Assembly (NCBI GenBank): GCA_009777245.1
Contig: WRMF01000001.1
Coordinates: forward strand, 112,270-176,269
Reading direction: 5' to 3'
DNA: 64,000 nucleotides
Source: Betaproteobacteria bacterium
Lineage (GTDB): Bacteria; Pseudomonadota; Gammaproteobacteria; Burkholderiales; Rhodocyclaceae
Made by a program: the position numbers and the translations under genes. This document shows positions 49,758 through 58,480 of this stretch, piece after piece (the first letter of the stretch is position 1; every line of letters starts with the position of its first letter). The notes under the pieces were generated by a model. It was given only the letters and a program-made list of their open reading frames with translations, searched no databases and had not been told where the DNA came from.

Positions 49758-50462
49758 ATGCTTTCACATCACGACATTCAGGTAGTCCAACAGCATGGAC
49801 ACAAGGTTTACTCCATTTACGTCTATGAGTCGCCGCTTCGCATATGGCATTGGGTCAACGCCATAGTCATGATTGTGCTTGCCGTCACCGGCTACATGAT
49901 CGGCACGCCTCTCCCGACCTTGACCGGCGAGGCGGCGGATTACTACCTGATGGGCTACCTGCGTTACACCCATTACATTGCCGCTTATGTTTTTGCTTTC
50001 GGTCTTATCGCCCGCGTATACTGGGCTTTTGTCGGCAACCACCATGCACGGCAGATTTTCATCCTGCCCGTAACCAATCCGAGATGGTGGAAAGAAGTAT
50101 GGTTTGCGCTACGCTGGTATTTGTTTTTGGAGCATACCCCCAAGAAGTACATCGGACACAACCCGATGGCGCATTTGATGATGTTTTTCTTTTTCTCCAT
50201 TCTGGCTTTCGGGATGATCCTGACCGGCTTTGGACTTTACGTGGAAGCATATGGTAGCGGCGGCCCCGGTGATTGGCTTTTCGGTTGGGTTGTACCGCTC
50301 CTTGGCGGCGGACAGCAAACCCATACATGGCATCGTCTCGGCATGTGGCTCATGATGACTTTTGCCGCAGTGCATATCTACGCCGCGCTAAGGGAAGAAG
50401 TTTTAAGCCAGCACTCGATTATCTCCACAATGATTTCCGGCTGGCGGATGTTCAAGAAATGA
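49758..50462 (+). CDS. hyaC: Ni/Fe-hydrogenase b-type cytochrome subunit
   Basis: This membrane cytochrome b takes electrons from the small subunit to the quinone pool. The 234 residues have four or more membrane segments. Haem-binding histidines are likely in PLRIWHWVNAIVMIVLAVTG, YLRYTHYIAAYVFAFGLIAR and THTWHRLGMWLMMTFAAVH, typical of HyaC/HupC. It lies 27 bp after hyaB. No hyaD-like gene follows. Confidence 0.95.
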   Translation: MLSHHDIQVVQQHGHKVYSIYVYESPLRIWHWVNAIVMIVLAVTGYMIGTPLPTLTGEAADYYLMGYLRYTHYIAAYVFAFGLIARVYWAFVGNHHARQIFILPVTNPRWWKEVWFALRWYLFLEHTPKKYIGHNPMAHLMMFFFFSILAFGMILTGFGLYVEAYGSGGPGDWLFGWVVPLLGGGQQTHTWHRLGMWLMMTFAAVHIYAALREEVLSQHSIISTMISGWRMFKK

Positions 50463-50464
50463 AC

Positions 50465-50500
50465 TCGTGTCGAGGAATGACCGGCTTTCAGGCGACGCAA
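50465..50500 (+). repeat. Decayed right-end fragment of the hairpin element
   Basis: TGTCGAGGAAT (50468-50478) followed by GACCGGCTTTCAGG matches the terminal part of the 121-126 bp element, where CCCCTGCCTTCAGG follows the same lead. The rest of the element is missing. Confidence 0.35.
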
Positions 50501-50712
50501 AACAACAAAAACATTGGCAAATATGCTTTTTTCGCTACTTTCTTGCCAGAAATTGCCGAAAAGGGCTTGACGACTGGATAGATGGGCGTAAACTGCGCGA
50601 AGTTTGGATTCAAGATGTATCGCCACGCTATGAAGCATCGGTACCTGGAGTCAAAACGGGTTGGCGAAATTCTCGTTTCGCGTTTTTTGTTTTTTTGTAG
50701 GAAGCAGTAAAT

Positions 50713-50916
50713 ATGGCAACCGGCACGGTTAAGTGGTTCAATGACTCCAAAGGCTTTGGTTTCATCACCCCAGACGATGGCAGCGAAGATCTGTTCGCTC
50801 ATTTTTCCAACATCAACATGAACGGCTTCAAAACCCTGAAAGAAGGGGACAAGGTTTCGTTCGAGGTAGTACAAGGCCAGAAAGGCAAGCAGGCGTCAAA
50901 TATCCAACAAGCCTGA
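50713..50916 (+). CDS. cspA: Cold-shock protein, CspA family
   Basis: The 67-residue nucleic-acid chaperone starts [20 protein letters not shown], with RNP1 KGFGFI and RNP2 DLFAHFS. It melts RNA structure at low temperature or during growth. The leader of some 130 nt upstream has no coding capacity. A terminator follows. Confidence 0.96.
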   Translation: MATGTVKWFNDSKGFGFITPDDGSEDLFAHFSNINMNGFKTLKEGDKVSFEVVQGQKGKQASNIQQA

Positions 50917-50929
50917 TCGCCAGAATGAT

Positions 50930-50965
50930 CCGCCGCCCGCCCCGCAAAGGGCGGGTTTTTTGTTT
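50930..50965 (+). terminator. Intrinsic terminator after the cold-shock gene
   Basis: A GC-rich stem, CCGCCC with GGGCGG around GCAAA, is followed by TTTTTTGTTTT. Confidence 0.85.
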
Positions 50966-51283
50966 TGAGTTACTCCCGCCTTGGAGCGGTGAGTACATTT
51001 TACGCGCCCTCTCCCTGTCTTTGGGTTTTGCAGACGGCAATTTTTTCTCCCGCATCCAATCATACGTCATTCCCGCGAAGGCGGGTACAGGCATGCGGGA
51101 ATGACGGAAGAGTTGGAGTACGCGCTGGAATAACAGATGGCATAATTCCCCTCTACCGCTCGCGGGAGAGTGTGGCCGAAAGCAGTGAGAGGGCGCGTTA
51201 TTGGCAGAAACCGCTGTATACGATTCTTGGCTGAAAACAAATAGGGAGTTATCATCTTCTCTTTCGCCAAATCTGTGGTTTCC
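50966..51283. other. Repeat-rich spacer
   Basis: No gene is seen. It holds a CCCTCTCCC/GAGAGGGCGCG pair about 200 bp apart (51007 and 51188), and inside it a 40-bp palindrome (51066-51105). The pattern suggests a small inverted-end element with another repeat inserted in it. Confidence 0.5.
51066..51105. repeat. REP-like palindrome CGTCATTCCCGC...GCGGGAATGACG
   Basis: A 12-bp inverted repeat surrounds GAAGGCGGGTACAGGCAT. The same sequence type appears at 57971-57998, 58176-58206 and 58283-58305. This palindrome is widespread in proteobacteria. Confidence 0.65.
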
Positions 51284-52741
51284 ATGCGCTTCTTACGATT
51301 TTTCCGTTTGCCGGTCGCCGCCATTTGTCTTATACATGGCGCAGCGTTCGCGCAAGCTTGGGGCAGCGACTCCCTGCCTGAACTGGGCGACGCCGCGAGC
51401 GCGCTTATTTCGCCGCAGGCCGAGAGAAGAATCGGGCAGGAAATCATGAACGAGATTCGCCAGAAAGAACCAAGCTATCTTGACGACCCGGAAGTGGAAG
51501 CCTACCTGAATAATCTGGGCAATCGGCTTGCCGCCGCCAGTCCTGACCCTGGCATCGGCTTTTACTTCTTCCCCTTGAGCGACCCGATGATCAATGCCTT
51601 CGCCACCTTCGGCGGCTTTATCGGAGTCAATTCCGGCCTGATTCTCACAGTGCGTGATGAATCCGAACTAGCCGGCGTTCTGGCGCATGAAATCGCGCAC
51701 GTCACTCAACGGCATCTGGCGCGCAGCATCACGCGCCAGCAACAACTTTCCACCGCCGCCCTGCTCGCTATGGCGATAGCGATTCTCGCCGCCCATTCAA
51801 GCCCGGACATGGCGGGCGCCGCTATCGCAACCGGCACTGCGGGCGCGATTCAGGCGCAACTGGGCTATTCCCGCGAGTTTGAGCGCGAAGCGGATCGGAT
51901 CGGCCTACAAACTCTGGAAAAAGCCGGTTTCGATGCGCGCAGCATGTCGTCCTTTTTCAGTCGGCTGCAACAGGCAACCCGCGCTTATGAAAACAACGCG
52001 CCGGTCTATCTGCGTACCCACCCGCTCACCACCGAGCGTATTTCCGATATGCAAAACCGCGAGATGGCGTTGCCCTACCGGCAGCGCCCGGACAGCCTGG
52101 AGTTTCGCCTGATTCGCGCCCGCCTTGACGCCATGCGCGGTACGCCGAACGAGGCTGTCAAGCGCTTTTCAGAGCTTCTGAAAACCCGAAACATTCTGGA
52201 AAACCGCTATGGCCTTGCCGTCGCAAAGGCCAGGCAAAATGATTGGTTAGCGGTGGAAAACACTCTTCTGCCCGCAATCAAGGAAGAGAAATCTCCTCTC
52301 CTTGAGCGCCTCTACGCCGAGGCCAAGGTCAAGCGAGGCGACATTGCAGGCGGTCTTGCCGCGTTCAAATCCGCCAGCGCGCGTTTCCCCGAAGCACGGG
52401 CGATCTCCTATAGCTATGCGGAAAGCCTGCTTCACGCGCGGCGCGCCGGGGAAGCATTGCATTTTCTGGAACAATCAATCCGCAAGCACAATCAGGATGC
52501 CCGCATGTACCGGCTCCTCGCTTTGGCCAACGCAGAGGCCGGACATGGCGGCGCGCAGCATCAGGCTCTAGCGGAAGCCTTCTTGCTGGAGGGCGCGCTT
52601 CCCGCCGCCATTGAACAACTGGAATTGGCGCAGAAGTCCCCGGGCAATGATTTCTACCGCGCCTCCTCCATTGACGCCCGTTTGCGCGACCTGAAAAGAA
52701 GACAACAGGAAGCAACCCGCGCCTCGGTTTCAGGCGGATAG
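51284..52741 (+). CDS. bepA: M48 metalloprotease with TPR repeats (BepA/YfgC-like)
   Basis: BepA helps assemble or degrade outer-membrane proteins such as LptD. The 485 residues start with a signal peptide (to about AAFAQAWG). The zinc protease motif is HEIAHVTQRH, with the downstream glutamate in REFEREADRIGLQTL. The C-terminal half is made of TPR helices. The start at ATG 51284 is likely; the GTG nine bases upstream is an alternative, and no strong ribosome site is seen. Confidence 0.92.
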   Translation: MRFLRFFRLPVAAICLIHGAAFAQAWGSDSLPELGDAASALISPQAERRIGQEIMNEIRQKEPSYLDDPEVEAYLNNLGNRLAAASPDPGIGFYFFPLSDPMINAFATFGGFIGVNSGLILTVRDESELAGVLAHEIAHVTQRHLARSITRQQQLSTAALLAMAIAILAAHSSPDMAGAAIATGTAGAIQAQLGYSREFEREADRIGLQTLEKAGFDARSMSSFFSRLQQATRAYENNAPVYLRTHPLTTERISDMQNREMALPYRQRPDSLEFRLIRARLDAMRGTPNEAVKRFSELLKTRNILENRYGLAVAKARQNDWLAVENTLLPAIKEEKSPLLERLYAEAKVKRGDIAGGLAAFKSASARFPEARAISYSYAESLLHARRAGEALHFLEQSIRKHNQDARMYRLLALANAEAGHGGAQHQALAEAFLLEGALPAAIEQLELAQKSPGNDFYRASSIDARLRDLKRRQQEATRASVSGG

Positions 52742-52759
52742 GATTCAGAGGCAATCGGG

Positions 52760-52987
52760 ATGAATTTCGACTGTGAACTGGATGCCTCCGGGCTGAACTG
52801 CCCGCACCCGATTCTGCGCGCGAAAAAGGCGCTCGTCGCTATGGAGAGCGGACAGATTTTGCGCGTTCTTGCCACCGACCCCGGATCGCGCCGCGACTTT
52901 CATGATTTTGCCGAACAGACCGGCAACACGCTCCTGGCCGAAAAAGAAGAAAACGGATTGTTTGAATATTTCCTGCGCCGCCGATAG
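52760..52987 (+). CDS. TusA/SirA-family sulfur carrier
   Basis: The 75-residue protein has the family motif GLNCPHPILRAKKAL with the persulfide-forming cysteine, then DPGSRRDFHDFAEQTGN. TusA-type proteins carry sulfur for tRNA thiolation, molybdenum cofactor or sulfur oxidation. It lies 18 bp after bepA, as in several betaproteobacteria. Which pathway it serves cannot be told from here. Confidence 0.9.
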   Translation: MNFDCELDASGLNCPHPILRAKKALVAMESGQILRVLATDPGSRRDFHDFAEQTGNTLLAEKEENGLFEYFLRRR

Positions 52988-53038
52988 GGCGGCTTCCACA
53001 ACACTTTCGGCAAAAAGGCCGATTTTCGCAATAACCAT

Positions 53039-53068
53039 TTGATCGGTAAGTATTTTTTGCGTTATTAT
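53039..53068 (+). promoter_or_regulatory. Possible rpsA promoter
   Basis: TTGATC (53039-53044) and TATTAT (53063-53068) with an 18-bp spacer lie about 106 bp before rpsA. Confidence 0.45.
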
Positions 53069-53174
53069 TCAAGACCTTCCGATCTTCGGAGGGTTAGTTG
53101 TCGGCGCGGGGCAATCCCTGTTCCGACTTTGTTCAACCTGACCGCTGCCTTGCAGCCCCTTTATCTTTCTCCTC

Positions 53175-54848
53175 ATGGAATCTTTTGCCAAACTTTTTGA
53201 AGAAAGCGCAGCCCGCCAGGAAATGCGCCCGGGCGAAGTCATCACTGCCGAAGTGGTGCGCGTTGACCAGAATTTCGTTGTTGTCACCGCCGGCCTGAAA
53301 TCCGAATCTTACATCGCTGTTGAAGAATTTTTGAACGATCAGGGCGAGATCGAAGTCCGAATCGGTGATTTCGTTCAGGTCGCCATTGAATCCCTGGAAG
53401 ACGGTCATGGCGAAACCCGCCTTTCCCGCGACCGCGCCAAGCGTATTGCCTCCTGGAACGTTCTTGAGCAGGCGCTAAACGATCATTCCCTGGTTTCCGG
53501 CACCATCACCGGCAAGGTGAAGGGCGGCCTTACCGTCATGACAAGCGGCGTTCGCGCCTTTCTGCCCGGCTCACTTGTCGACATGCGTCCCATCAAGGAC
53601 ACCACGCCTTACGAAGGCAAAACCCTGGAATTCAAGGTTATCAAGCTCGATCGCAAGCGCAACAACGTCGTCCTCTCCCGCCGCGCCGTCCTTGAAGCCT
53701 CGGTGGGCGAAGAGCGCGAAAAACTTCTGGAGAGCATGAAAGAAGGAGCCATCGTCAAAGGCTCCGTCAAGAACATCACCGATTACGGCGCGTTTGTGGA
53801 TTTGGGCGGAATTGACGGTCTCCTGCACATTACCGATCTTGCCTGGCGGCGCATTCGCCATCCTTCCGAAGTGCTGAATGTGGGCGACGAGCTTGAAGCC
53901 AAGGTGCTGAAGTTCGACGTGGAAAAAAATCGCGTCTCCCTTGGCCTAAAACAATTGGGCGAAGACCCCTGGGTCGGTATTGCCCGCCGTTATCCCGCCA
54001 CTACCCGCATGTTCGGCAAGGTGACGAACCTTACCGACTATGGCGCGTTCGTGGAAATAGAACAAGGCATCGAAGGGCTGGTGCACGTCTCCGAAATGGA
54101 CTGGACAAACAAGAATGTCCATCCGTCCAAGGTAGTGCAATTAGGCGATGAAGTCGAAATCATGATTCTTGAGATTGACGAAGAACGTCGCCGAATCTCG
54201 TTGGGCATGAAGCAATGCCAGCCGAACCCCTGGGAGGAATTCAGCCATAATTTCAAGAAAGGGGACAAGGTTTCCGGCGCGATCAAGTCCATCACCGACT
54301 TTGGCATTTTCATCGGTCTTGACGGCGGGATTGACGGTCTGGTGCATCTCTCCGATCTCGCATGGAATCTTACCGGCGAAGAAGCCATCCGCAACTTCAA
54401 GAAGGGTGACGAGACGCAAGCCATTATTCTGGCCATTGACGTGGACAAGGAGCGTATATCTCTGGGCATCAAGCAACTGGAGGGAGACCCTTACACCAAC
54501 TACATCGCCACCCATGAGAAAAGCTCGATAGTCACAGGCGCGGTAAAATCCGTTGATGCCAAGGGCGCTACCATTTCTCTGGATGGAGAGGTGGAAGGTT
54601 ATCTTCGCGCTTCCGATTACTCTCGTGAGCGCATCGAAGACCTCTCCCTGGTTCTTAAAGTTGGCGACTCCGTGGAGGCGATGATTGCCAACGTGGATCG
54701 CAAGACCCGTTCGATCAGTCTTTCCGTCAAAGCCAAGGATCAGGCCGAACATGCCGAAGCCATGCAAAAAGCCGCTGCGGATTCCGGCTCTGCCGGTACT
54801 ACCAACCTGGGCGCGCTTCTGAAAGCCAAACTGACCCAACAAACCTGA
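53175..54848 (+). CDS. rpsA: 30S ribosomal protein S1
   Basis: S1 binds mRNA leaders and helps start translation. The 557 residues contain six S1 (OB-fold) repeats, the middle ones with the usual [20 protein letters not shown] and [20 protein letters not shown] patterns. The start [20 protein letters not shown] is typical of proteobacteria. cmk, normally upstream, is replaced here by tusA and bepA. The leader is about 100 nt and S1 usually represses its own translation. Confidence 0.98.
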   Translation: MESFAKLFEESAARQEMRPGEVITAEVVRVDQNFVVVTAGLKSESYIAVEEFLNDQGEIEVRIGDFVQVAIESLEDGHGETRLSRDRAKRIASWNVLEQALNDHSLVSGTITGKVKGGLTVMTSGVRAFLPGSLVDMRPIKDTTPYEGKTLEFKVIKLDRKRNNVVLSRRAVLEASVGEEREKLLESMKEGAIVKGSVKNITDYGAFVDLGGIDGLLHITDLAWRRIRHPSEVLNVGDELEAKVLKFDVEKNRVSLGLKQLGEDPWVGIARRYPATTRMFGKVTNLTDYGAFVEIEQGIEGLVHVSEMDWTNKNVHPSKVVQLGDEVEIMILEIDEERRRISLGMKQCQPNPWEEFSHNFKKGDKVSGAIKSITDFGIFIGLDGGIDGLVHLSDLAWNLTGEEAIRNFKKGDETQAIILAIDVDKERISLGIKQLEGDPYTNYIATHEKSSIVTGAVKSVDAKGATISLDGEVEGYLRASDYSRERIEDLSLVLKVGDSVEAMIANVDRKTRSISLSVKAKDQAEHAEAMQKAAADSGSAGTTNLGALLKAKLTQQT

Positions 54849-54853
54849 CGGCC

Positions 54854-55165
54854 ATGACCAGATCAGAGCTTATCGTCCACCTCTTCGAGCGTTTTCCCAA
54901 TCTGGGCGCAAAGGATGTGGACGAGGCGGTTAATGCCATTCTCGAAACCATGACGGACGCTCTCATGAAAGGATGGCGCATTGAGATTCGGGGATTTGGG
55001 ACTTTTTCCCTGAATCATCGCCCGTCGCGCACGGGGCGTAACCCGAAATCCGGCGAACAGGTGTACGTTCCCGAAAAATGGGCGCCCCACTTCAAGGCGG
55101 GCAAAAAACTGCGGGAACGGGTAGATCCCCATCCCAGACGCAGTTCATGGTCTGTGATAGATTAG
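54854..55165 (+). CDS. ihfB: Integration host factor beta subunit
   Basis: IHF bends DNA at specific sites. The 103 residues begin [20 protein letters not shown], and the DNA-binding arm is [20 protein letters not shown] with the intercalating proline in RTGRNPKSG. It lies 5 bp after rpsA, the usual rpsA-ihfB order. Confidence 0.96.
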   Translation: MTRSELIVHLFERFPNLGAKDVDEAVNAILETMTDALMKGWRIEIRGFGTFSLNHRPSRTGRNPKSGEQVYVPEKWAPHFKAGKKLRERVDPHPRRSSWSVID

Positions 55166-55290
55166 AGCGTTTTAGATACAAGCAAGTATGCGCGTCACGA
55201 CGTGCCATCCCTCTCCCCCGACCCCTCTCCCGCTCGCGGCGCAGCCAAAGGTCGGGAGAAGGTATACAAACTTGAACAAAAACCGCTCCA
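55162..55290. repeat. Short dispersed element with AGAGCGGTTTT-type inverted ends
   Basis: The left end TTAGAGCGTTTTAGATACAAG (55162-55182) is mirrored by CTTGAACAAAAACCGCTCCA (55271-55290). The core is CCCTCTCCCCCGACCCCTC. The length is about 129 bp, too small to code for a transposase, so it is MITE-like. Confidence 0.6.
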
Positions 55291-55324
55291 GGGCGGCTAA
55301 TCGTTCCTGTTTCGGAGAATTATC

Positions 55325-55669
55325 GTGCGTTTTCTGACTTGGACGTTTCGCCTTCTGGCGTTTCTCTTTTTATTTGTTTTCGCTCTGAGAAACACGGTGG
55401 ATGTGTCGCTCGACTTTTTCCTTGTCACCTGGGAGCTTCCTCTCTCCCTGCTCCTTTTGATTGCTCTTGTTCTGGGCGTTGTACTGGGGGCGCTGGCCAT
55501 GCTGAAGCCATTTTTCAGGGCGCGGCGCGAGGCGGCAAGGTTGCGGGGCGAGCTGGAACAGCTTGCCTCTGCCGATCGCGCCCTTGCTCCGCCCGCGCCG
55601 GATGTCGCGCCTGATTCGCCGCGTTCCGGCTTTTCTGTCTTTCCGTTCTGGGCGAGGCGTAAATCCTGA
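55325..55669 (+). CDS. lapA: LapA family membrane protein
   Basis: The gene starts with GTG at 55325 (MRFLTWTFRLLAFLFLFVFA), giving 114 residues with two membrane helices (to about 65), typical of LapA (DUF1049), and an Ala/Pro-rich tail. LapA works with LapB in regulating lipopolysaccharide synthesis. The stop overlaps the lapB start by one base. Confidence 0.92.
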   Translation: MRFLTWTFRLLAFLFLFVFALRNTVDVSLDFFLVTWELPLSLLLLIALVLGVVLGALAMLKPFFRARREAARLRGELEQLASADRALAPPAPDVAPDSPRSGFSVFPFWARRKS

Positions 55670-56847
55670 TGGAAATCGAATCTTACTGGTATCTACTGCT
55701 GATACCTCTTTTTTTCGCGCTGGGCTGGCTTGCCGCGCGGGTAGACATTCACCATGTCGTGCGCCAATCGCGGGAGTTGCCCCGCTCCTATTTTCAGGGG
55801 TTGAACTTTCTTCTGAACGAACAGCCGGACAAGGCCATTGACGCCTTTCTTGCAGTCGCCCAAAACGATACCGTGGAACTCAATTTTGCCCTTGGCGGCC
55901 TGTTTCGGCGGCGCGGGGAGACGGAACGCGCGATTCGGATGCACCAGAGCCTGATTGAGCGAGAGGATCTCGGCAGGGAAGTCAACCTGCAAGCCCTTTT
56001 TGAATTGGGGCAGGACTATTTGAAGGCCGGACTCCTTGACCGCTCTGAAGCGGTCTTCGTCAAACTAAGGGATTCCTCGCTGCGCGAAGAGGCGGAACGG
56101 CAACTTCTGGAAATTTACCAGATTGAAAAAGAGTGGGAAAAAGCCATTCAAATCGCGGGCGAATCAACCGATCCTTATGCCGACAAAATCATCGCTCAAT
56201 TTCATTGCGAGATTGCCGAGCGTGAATTGTCCCGTTCCAACTTCGCAGCGGCGACGACCAGTCTGGAGAATGCCAGAAGCGTTCATCGGCCATGCGTGCG
56301 CGCCAGCATTCTTGCGGGAGAGGTCGCGGCGCGGCAAAACGCGCCGGAAGAAGCAATAGTCATCTGGCGGGACATTGAGCGGCAAAATCCCGCCTATCTT
56401 GCTCTGGTCGCGCAGCGCCTGCTTGAAACCAGTCGTCAGCTTGGCAGACAGGAAGAAGCATTGGCTGAGCTTCGCGCCTGGCTGGAAAATTATCCATCGC
56501 TTGATCTTCTGGATTCTGTTTATCAACTGGAGCTTGCCGCGCATGGTAATGAAGCGGCTTTTCGTCTGGTGCGCGCCGAATTGAAGCGCAATCCTACCTT
56601 GTTGGGTCTGGAAAAGCTGATTGACGCGCGTCTTCCTTTGGTTACCGAACCGGAAAGACGGGACGACTTGACGCTTTCCCGCGCTATTCTGCAAAGTTAT
56701 ACCAATCGGCTTGCTCGTTATTGTTGCGAGCAGTGCGGTTTTCGCGCCCGCCAGTTTTACTGGCGTTGTCCGGCCTGCGGCGGCTGGGAGACATATCCGC
56801 CGCGCCGCGCGGAAGAATCGGATGTTGTTAAACGCCATGTGTCCTGA
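55669..56847 (+). CDS. lapB: Lipopolysaccharide assembly protein LapB
   Basis: LapB recruits FtsH to degrade LpxC and so tunes lipopolysaccharide levels. The 392 residues have an N-terminal membrane helix (SYWYLLLIPLFFALGWLAAR), many TPR repeats (about 60-340), and a C-terminal rubredoxin-like site CEQCGFRARQFYWRCPACGG with four cysteines. It overlaps lapA by 1 bp and the following kinase gene by 26 bp. Confidence 0.95.
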   Translation: MEIESYWYLLLIPLFFALGWLAARVDIHHVVRQSRELPRSYFQGLNFLLNEQPDKAIDAFLAVAQNDTVELNFALGGLFRRRGETERAIRMHQSLIEREDLGREVNLQALFELGQDYLKAGLLDRSEAVFVKLRDSSLREEAERQLLEIYQIEKEWEKAIQIAGESTDPYADKIIAQFHCEIAERELSRSNFAAATTSLENARSVHRPCVRASILAGEVAARQNAPEEAIVIWRDIERQNPAYLALVAQRLLETSRQLGRQEEALAELRAWLENYPSLDLLDSVYQLELAAHGNEAAFRLVRAELKRNPTLLGLEKLIDARLPLVTEPERRDDLTLSRAILQSYTNRLARYCCEQCGFRARQFYWRCPACGGWETYPPRRAEESDVVKRHVS

Positions 56848-57787
56848 TTTTGCCGAACTTGCTTCCGTCCGGCTCCTTGTTGTCGGCGATGCCATGCTTG
56901 ACCGTTACTGGTTTGGCGAAGTCAGCCGTATTTCCCCGGAAGCCCCGGTGCCGGTCGTTAAAATCGAGCGACAGGAAGAACGTCTGGGCGGCGCGGCCAA
57001 TGTGGCGAAAAATGTCGTCGCGCTGGGCGCTTCCGCCGCGCTCCTTTCTGTCGTAGGCGAGGACGAAGCAGCCGGATCACTTGCCCATCTTTTGGCGGAC
57101 GCCGGAATTGACGCCCACTTGCAGGTTGACGCCAGTATTGAGACCACCGTCAAGCTGCGCGTTATCGGCAGACAGCAACAACTTTTGCGGGTTGACTTTG
57201 AAACCACGCCTTCCCATGAAATTCTGAACGCCAAGCTGGCGGAATTTTCACGTCTGATTTCCGGGTGCGACGCCGTTATTCTTTCCGATTACGGCAAGGG
57301 CGGCCTGACCCATATTCCTGAGATGATCCGTCTGGCGCGGGAGGCGGAAAAGTCTGTGCTGGTTGACCCCAAGGGCGATGATTTTTCCCGCTACCGGGGC
57401 GCTACTGTTATCACTCCGAACAAAAGCGAGTTTCGCGCAGTTGTCGGGCGTTGGTTGAACGAAGAAGAGCTTGCTGAAAAAGCGGAGGCTTTGCGTTGCC
57501 AGCTTGGCCTGGAAGCTCTCTTGATTACCCGCAGCGAAGAGGGGATGAGTCTGTTTACGGAAGCGCATGTGCGGCATGAGGCCGCGATAGCGCGGGAGGT
57601 GTTTGATGTTTCCGGCGCGGGCGATACGGTCATTGCCGTTCTGGCCGCCTTGCGCGCCGCGCGATTTTCCTGGTCGGACGCCGTTCATGTCGCCAACTGC
57701 GCCGCCGGCATTGTTGTCGGCAAACTCGGCGCGGCTGTAGCCACGCAGGAAGAACTCTCGGCGGCTCTGGCTTCTGCCTCATGCTGA
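56822..57787 (+). CDS. hldA: D-glycero-beta-D-manno-heptose-7-phosphate kinase (stand-alone)
   Basis: This PfkB-family kinase makes heptose bisphosphate for the lipopolysaccharide inner core. The ATG at 56822 follows GGAAG and gives 321 residues; an ATG 15 bases on is an alternative. RLGGAANVAKNVVALGASA and the catalytic DVSGAGDTVIAVLAALRA are clear. The adenylyltransferase half of E. coli HldE is missing, so the step must be done by a separate HldC/RfaE2. Its place after lapAB groups lipopolysaccharide functions together. Confidence 0.93.
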   Translation: MLLNAMCPDFAELASVRLLVVGDAMLDRYWFGEVSRISPEAPVPVVKIERQEERLGGAANVAKNVVALGASAALLSVVGEDEAAGSLAHLLADAGIDAHLQVDASIETTVKLRVIGRQQQLLRVDFETTPSHEILNAKLAEFSRLISGCDAVILSDYGKGGLTHIPEMIRLAREAEKSVLVDPKGDDFSRYRGATVITPNKSEFRAVVGRWLNEEELAEKAEALRCQLGLEALLITRSEEGMSLFTEAHVRHEAAIAREVFDVSGAGDTVIAVLAALRAARFSWSDAVHVANCAAGIVVGKLGAAVATQEELSAALASASC

Positions 57788-57909
57788 ACACTTGTTAAGC
57801 GCAATCTTTGCCATTTATGGCTAGGTGAGCGAGACATTTGTTTTGTGGAGCATTGAGGCTCTCTAACCTGTGTCGAGGAATCCCCTGCCTTCAGGCAGGG
57901 GTGACTCAA
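57785..57909 (+). repeat. 125-bp hairpin element, copy B (IS200/IS605 right-end / omega-RNA-like)
   Basis: It begins exactly at the hldA stop codon (TGAACACTTGTTAAGC) and ends with CCCCTGCCTTCAGGCAGGGG then TGACTCAA. The internal GCCATTTATGGC palindrome is shared with copy C, and GCTCTCTAACCTGTG with copy A. Confidence 0.62.
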
Positions 57910-58145
57910 ATTCATGTTTCCAGAATCTTAACCCCTGCCCTCTCCCCCGTTCCTTCTCCCGCTTGCCCACTCGTCATTCCCGCGCAGGCGGGAATCCAGT
58001 ATGGCGTTGGCGGCGACGACAAGTTTCCAGAACAGGACAGGAGCGGCGTTACCATATTGAAACGCCAGAGGAACGCAAAGGCTGTTCTGGCTTCCTCATG
58101 CTGAATACAAAAAAATTGACAGACAAAAGAATGAGTATAGTTGTT
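57910..58145. repeat. Spacer with REP-like palindrome half
   Basis: It contains GTCATTCCCGCGCAGGCGGGA (57973-57993), whose inverted partner lies at 58180-58206. No gene of family character is present. A C/T-rich stretch (CCCTGCCCTCTCCCCCG) precedes it. Confidence 0.5.
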
Positions 58146-58352
58146 TAGAGCGGCTCCGGTTTAAGCGGATGCATCCATTCTGGATTCCCGCCTACGCGGG
58201 AATGACGCCTGAAATGTGGTCATGTTTTCTCTACTGTGGCAGCGTGCCTGCTGCTCCCACTATTCCAACCTTTCCACTCGAAATGAACGCGTAGGCGGGA
58301 ATCCAGCAAAAAACCATATCTGCTGTACAGGATTAAATTAAAACTGCTCTAG
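58146..58352. repeat. Dispersed element with AGAGCGG-type inverted ends
   Basis: The left TAGAGCGGCTCCGGTTTAAGC is mirrored by TTAAATTAAAACTGCTCTA on the right. Inside are two inverted REP-like sequences (58176-58206 and 58283-58305). The length is about 207 bp; it may be one repeat inserted in another. Confidence 0.5.
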
Positions 58353-58480
58353 GGTTGGCTAACGGCGAAGCCACCTGCGGCGAAACCAAAAGGATTATTA
58401 TTTACGGAAATTATAATAAAATGCCATGCCTTTGAGAATTGAAGGTATACTTCCGCTTTTTCATAAAGCGTGAGTAGAGA

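Noticed and set aside
49731..50712. Possible hydrogenase maturation gene after hyaC
   Set aside because: The open frames between hyaC and the cold-shock gene have no HyaD or Hyp motifs and overlap a decayed repeat.
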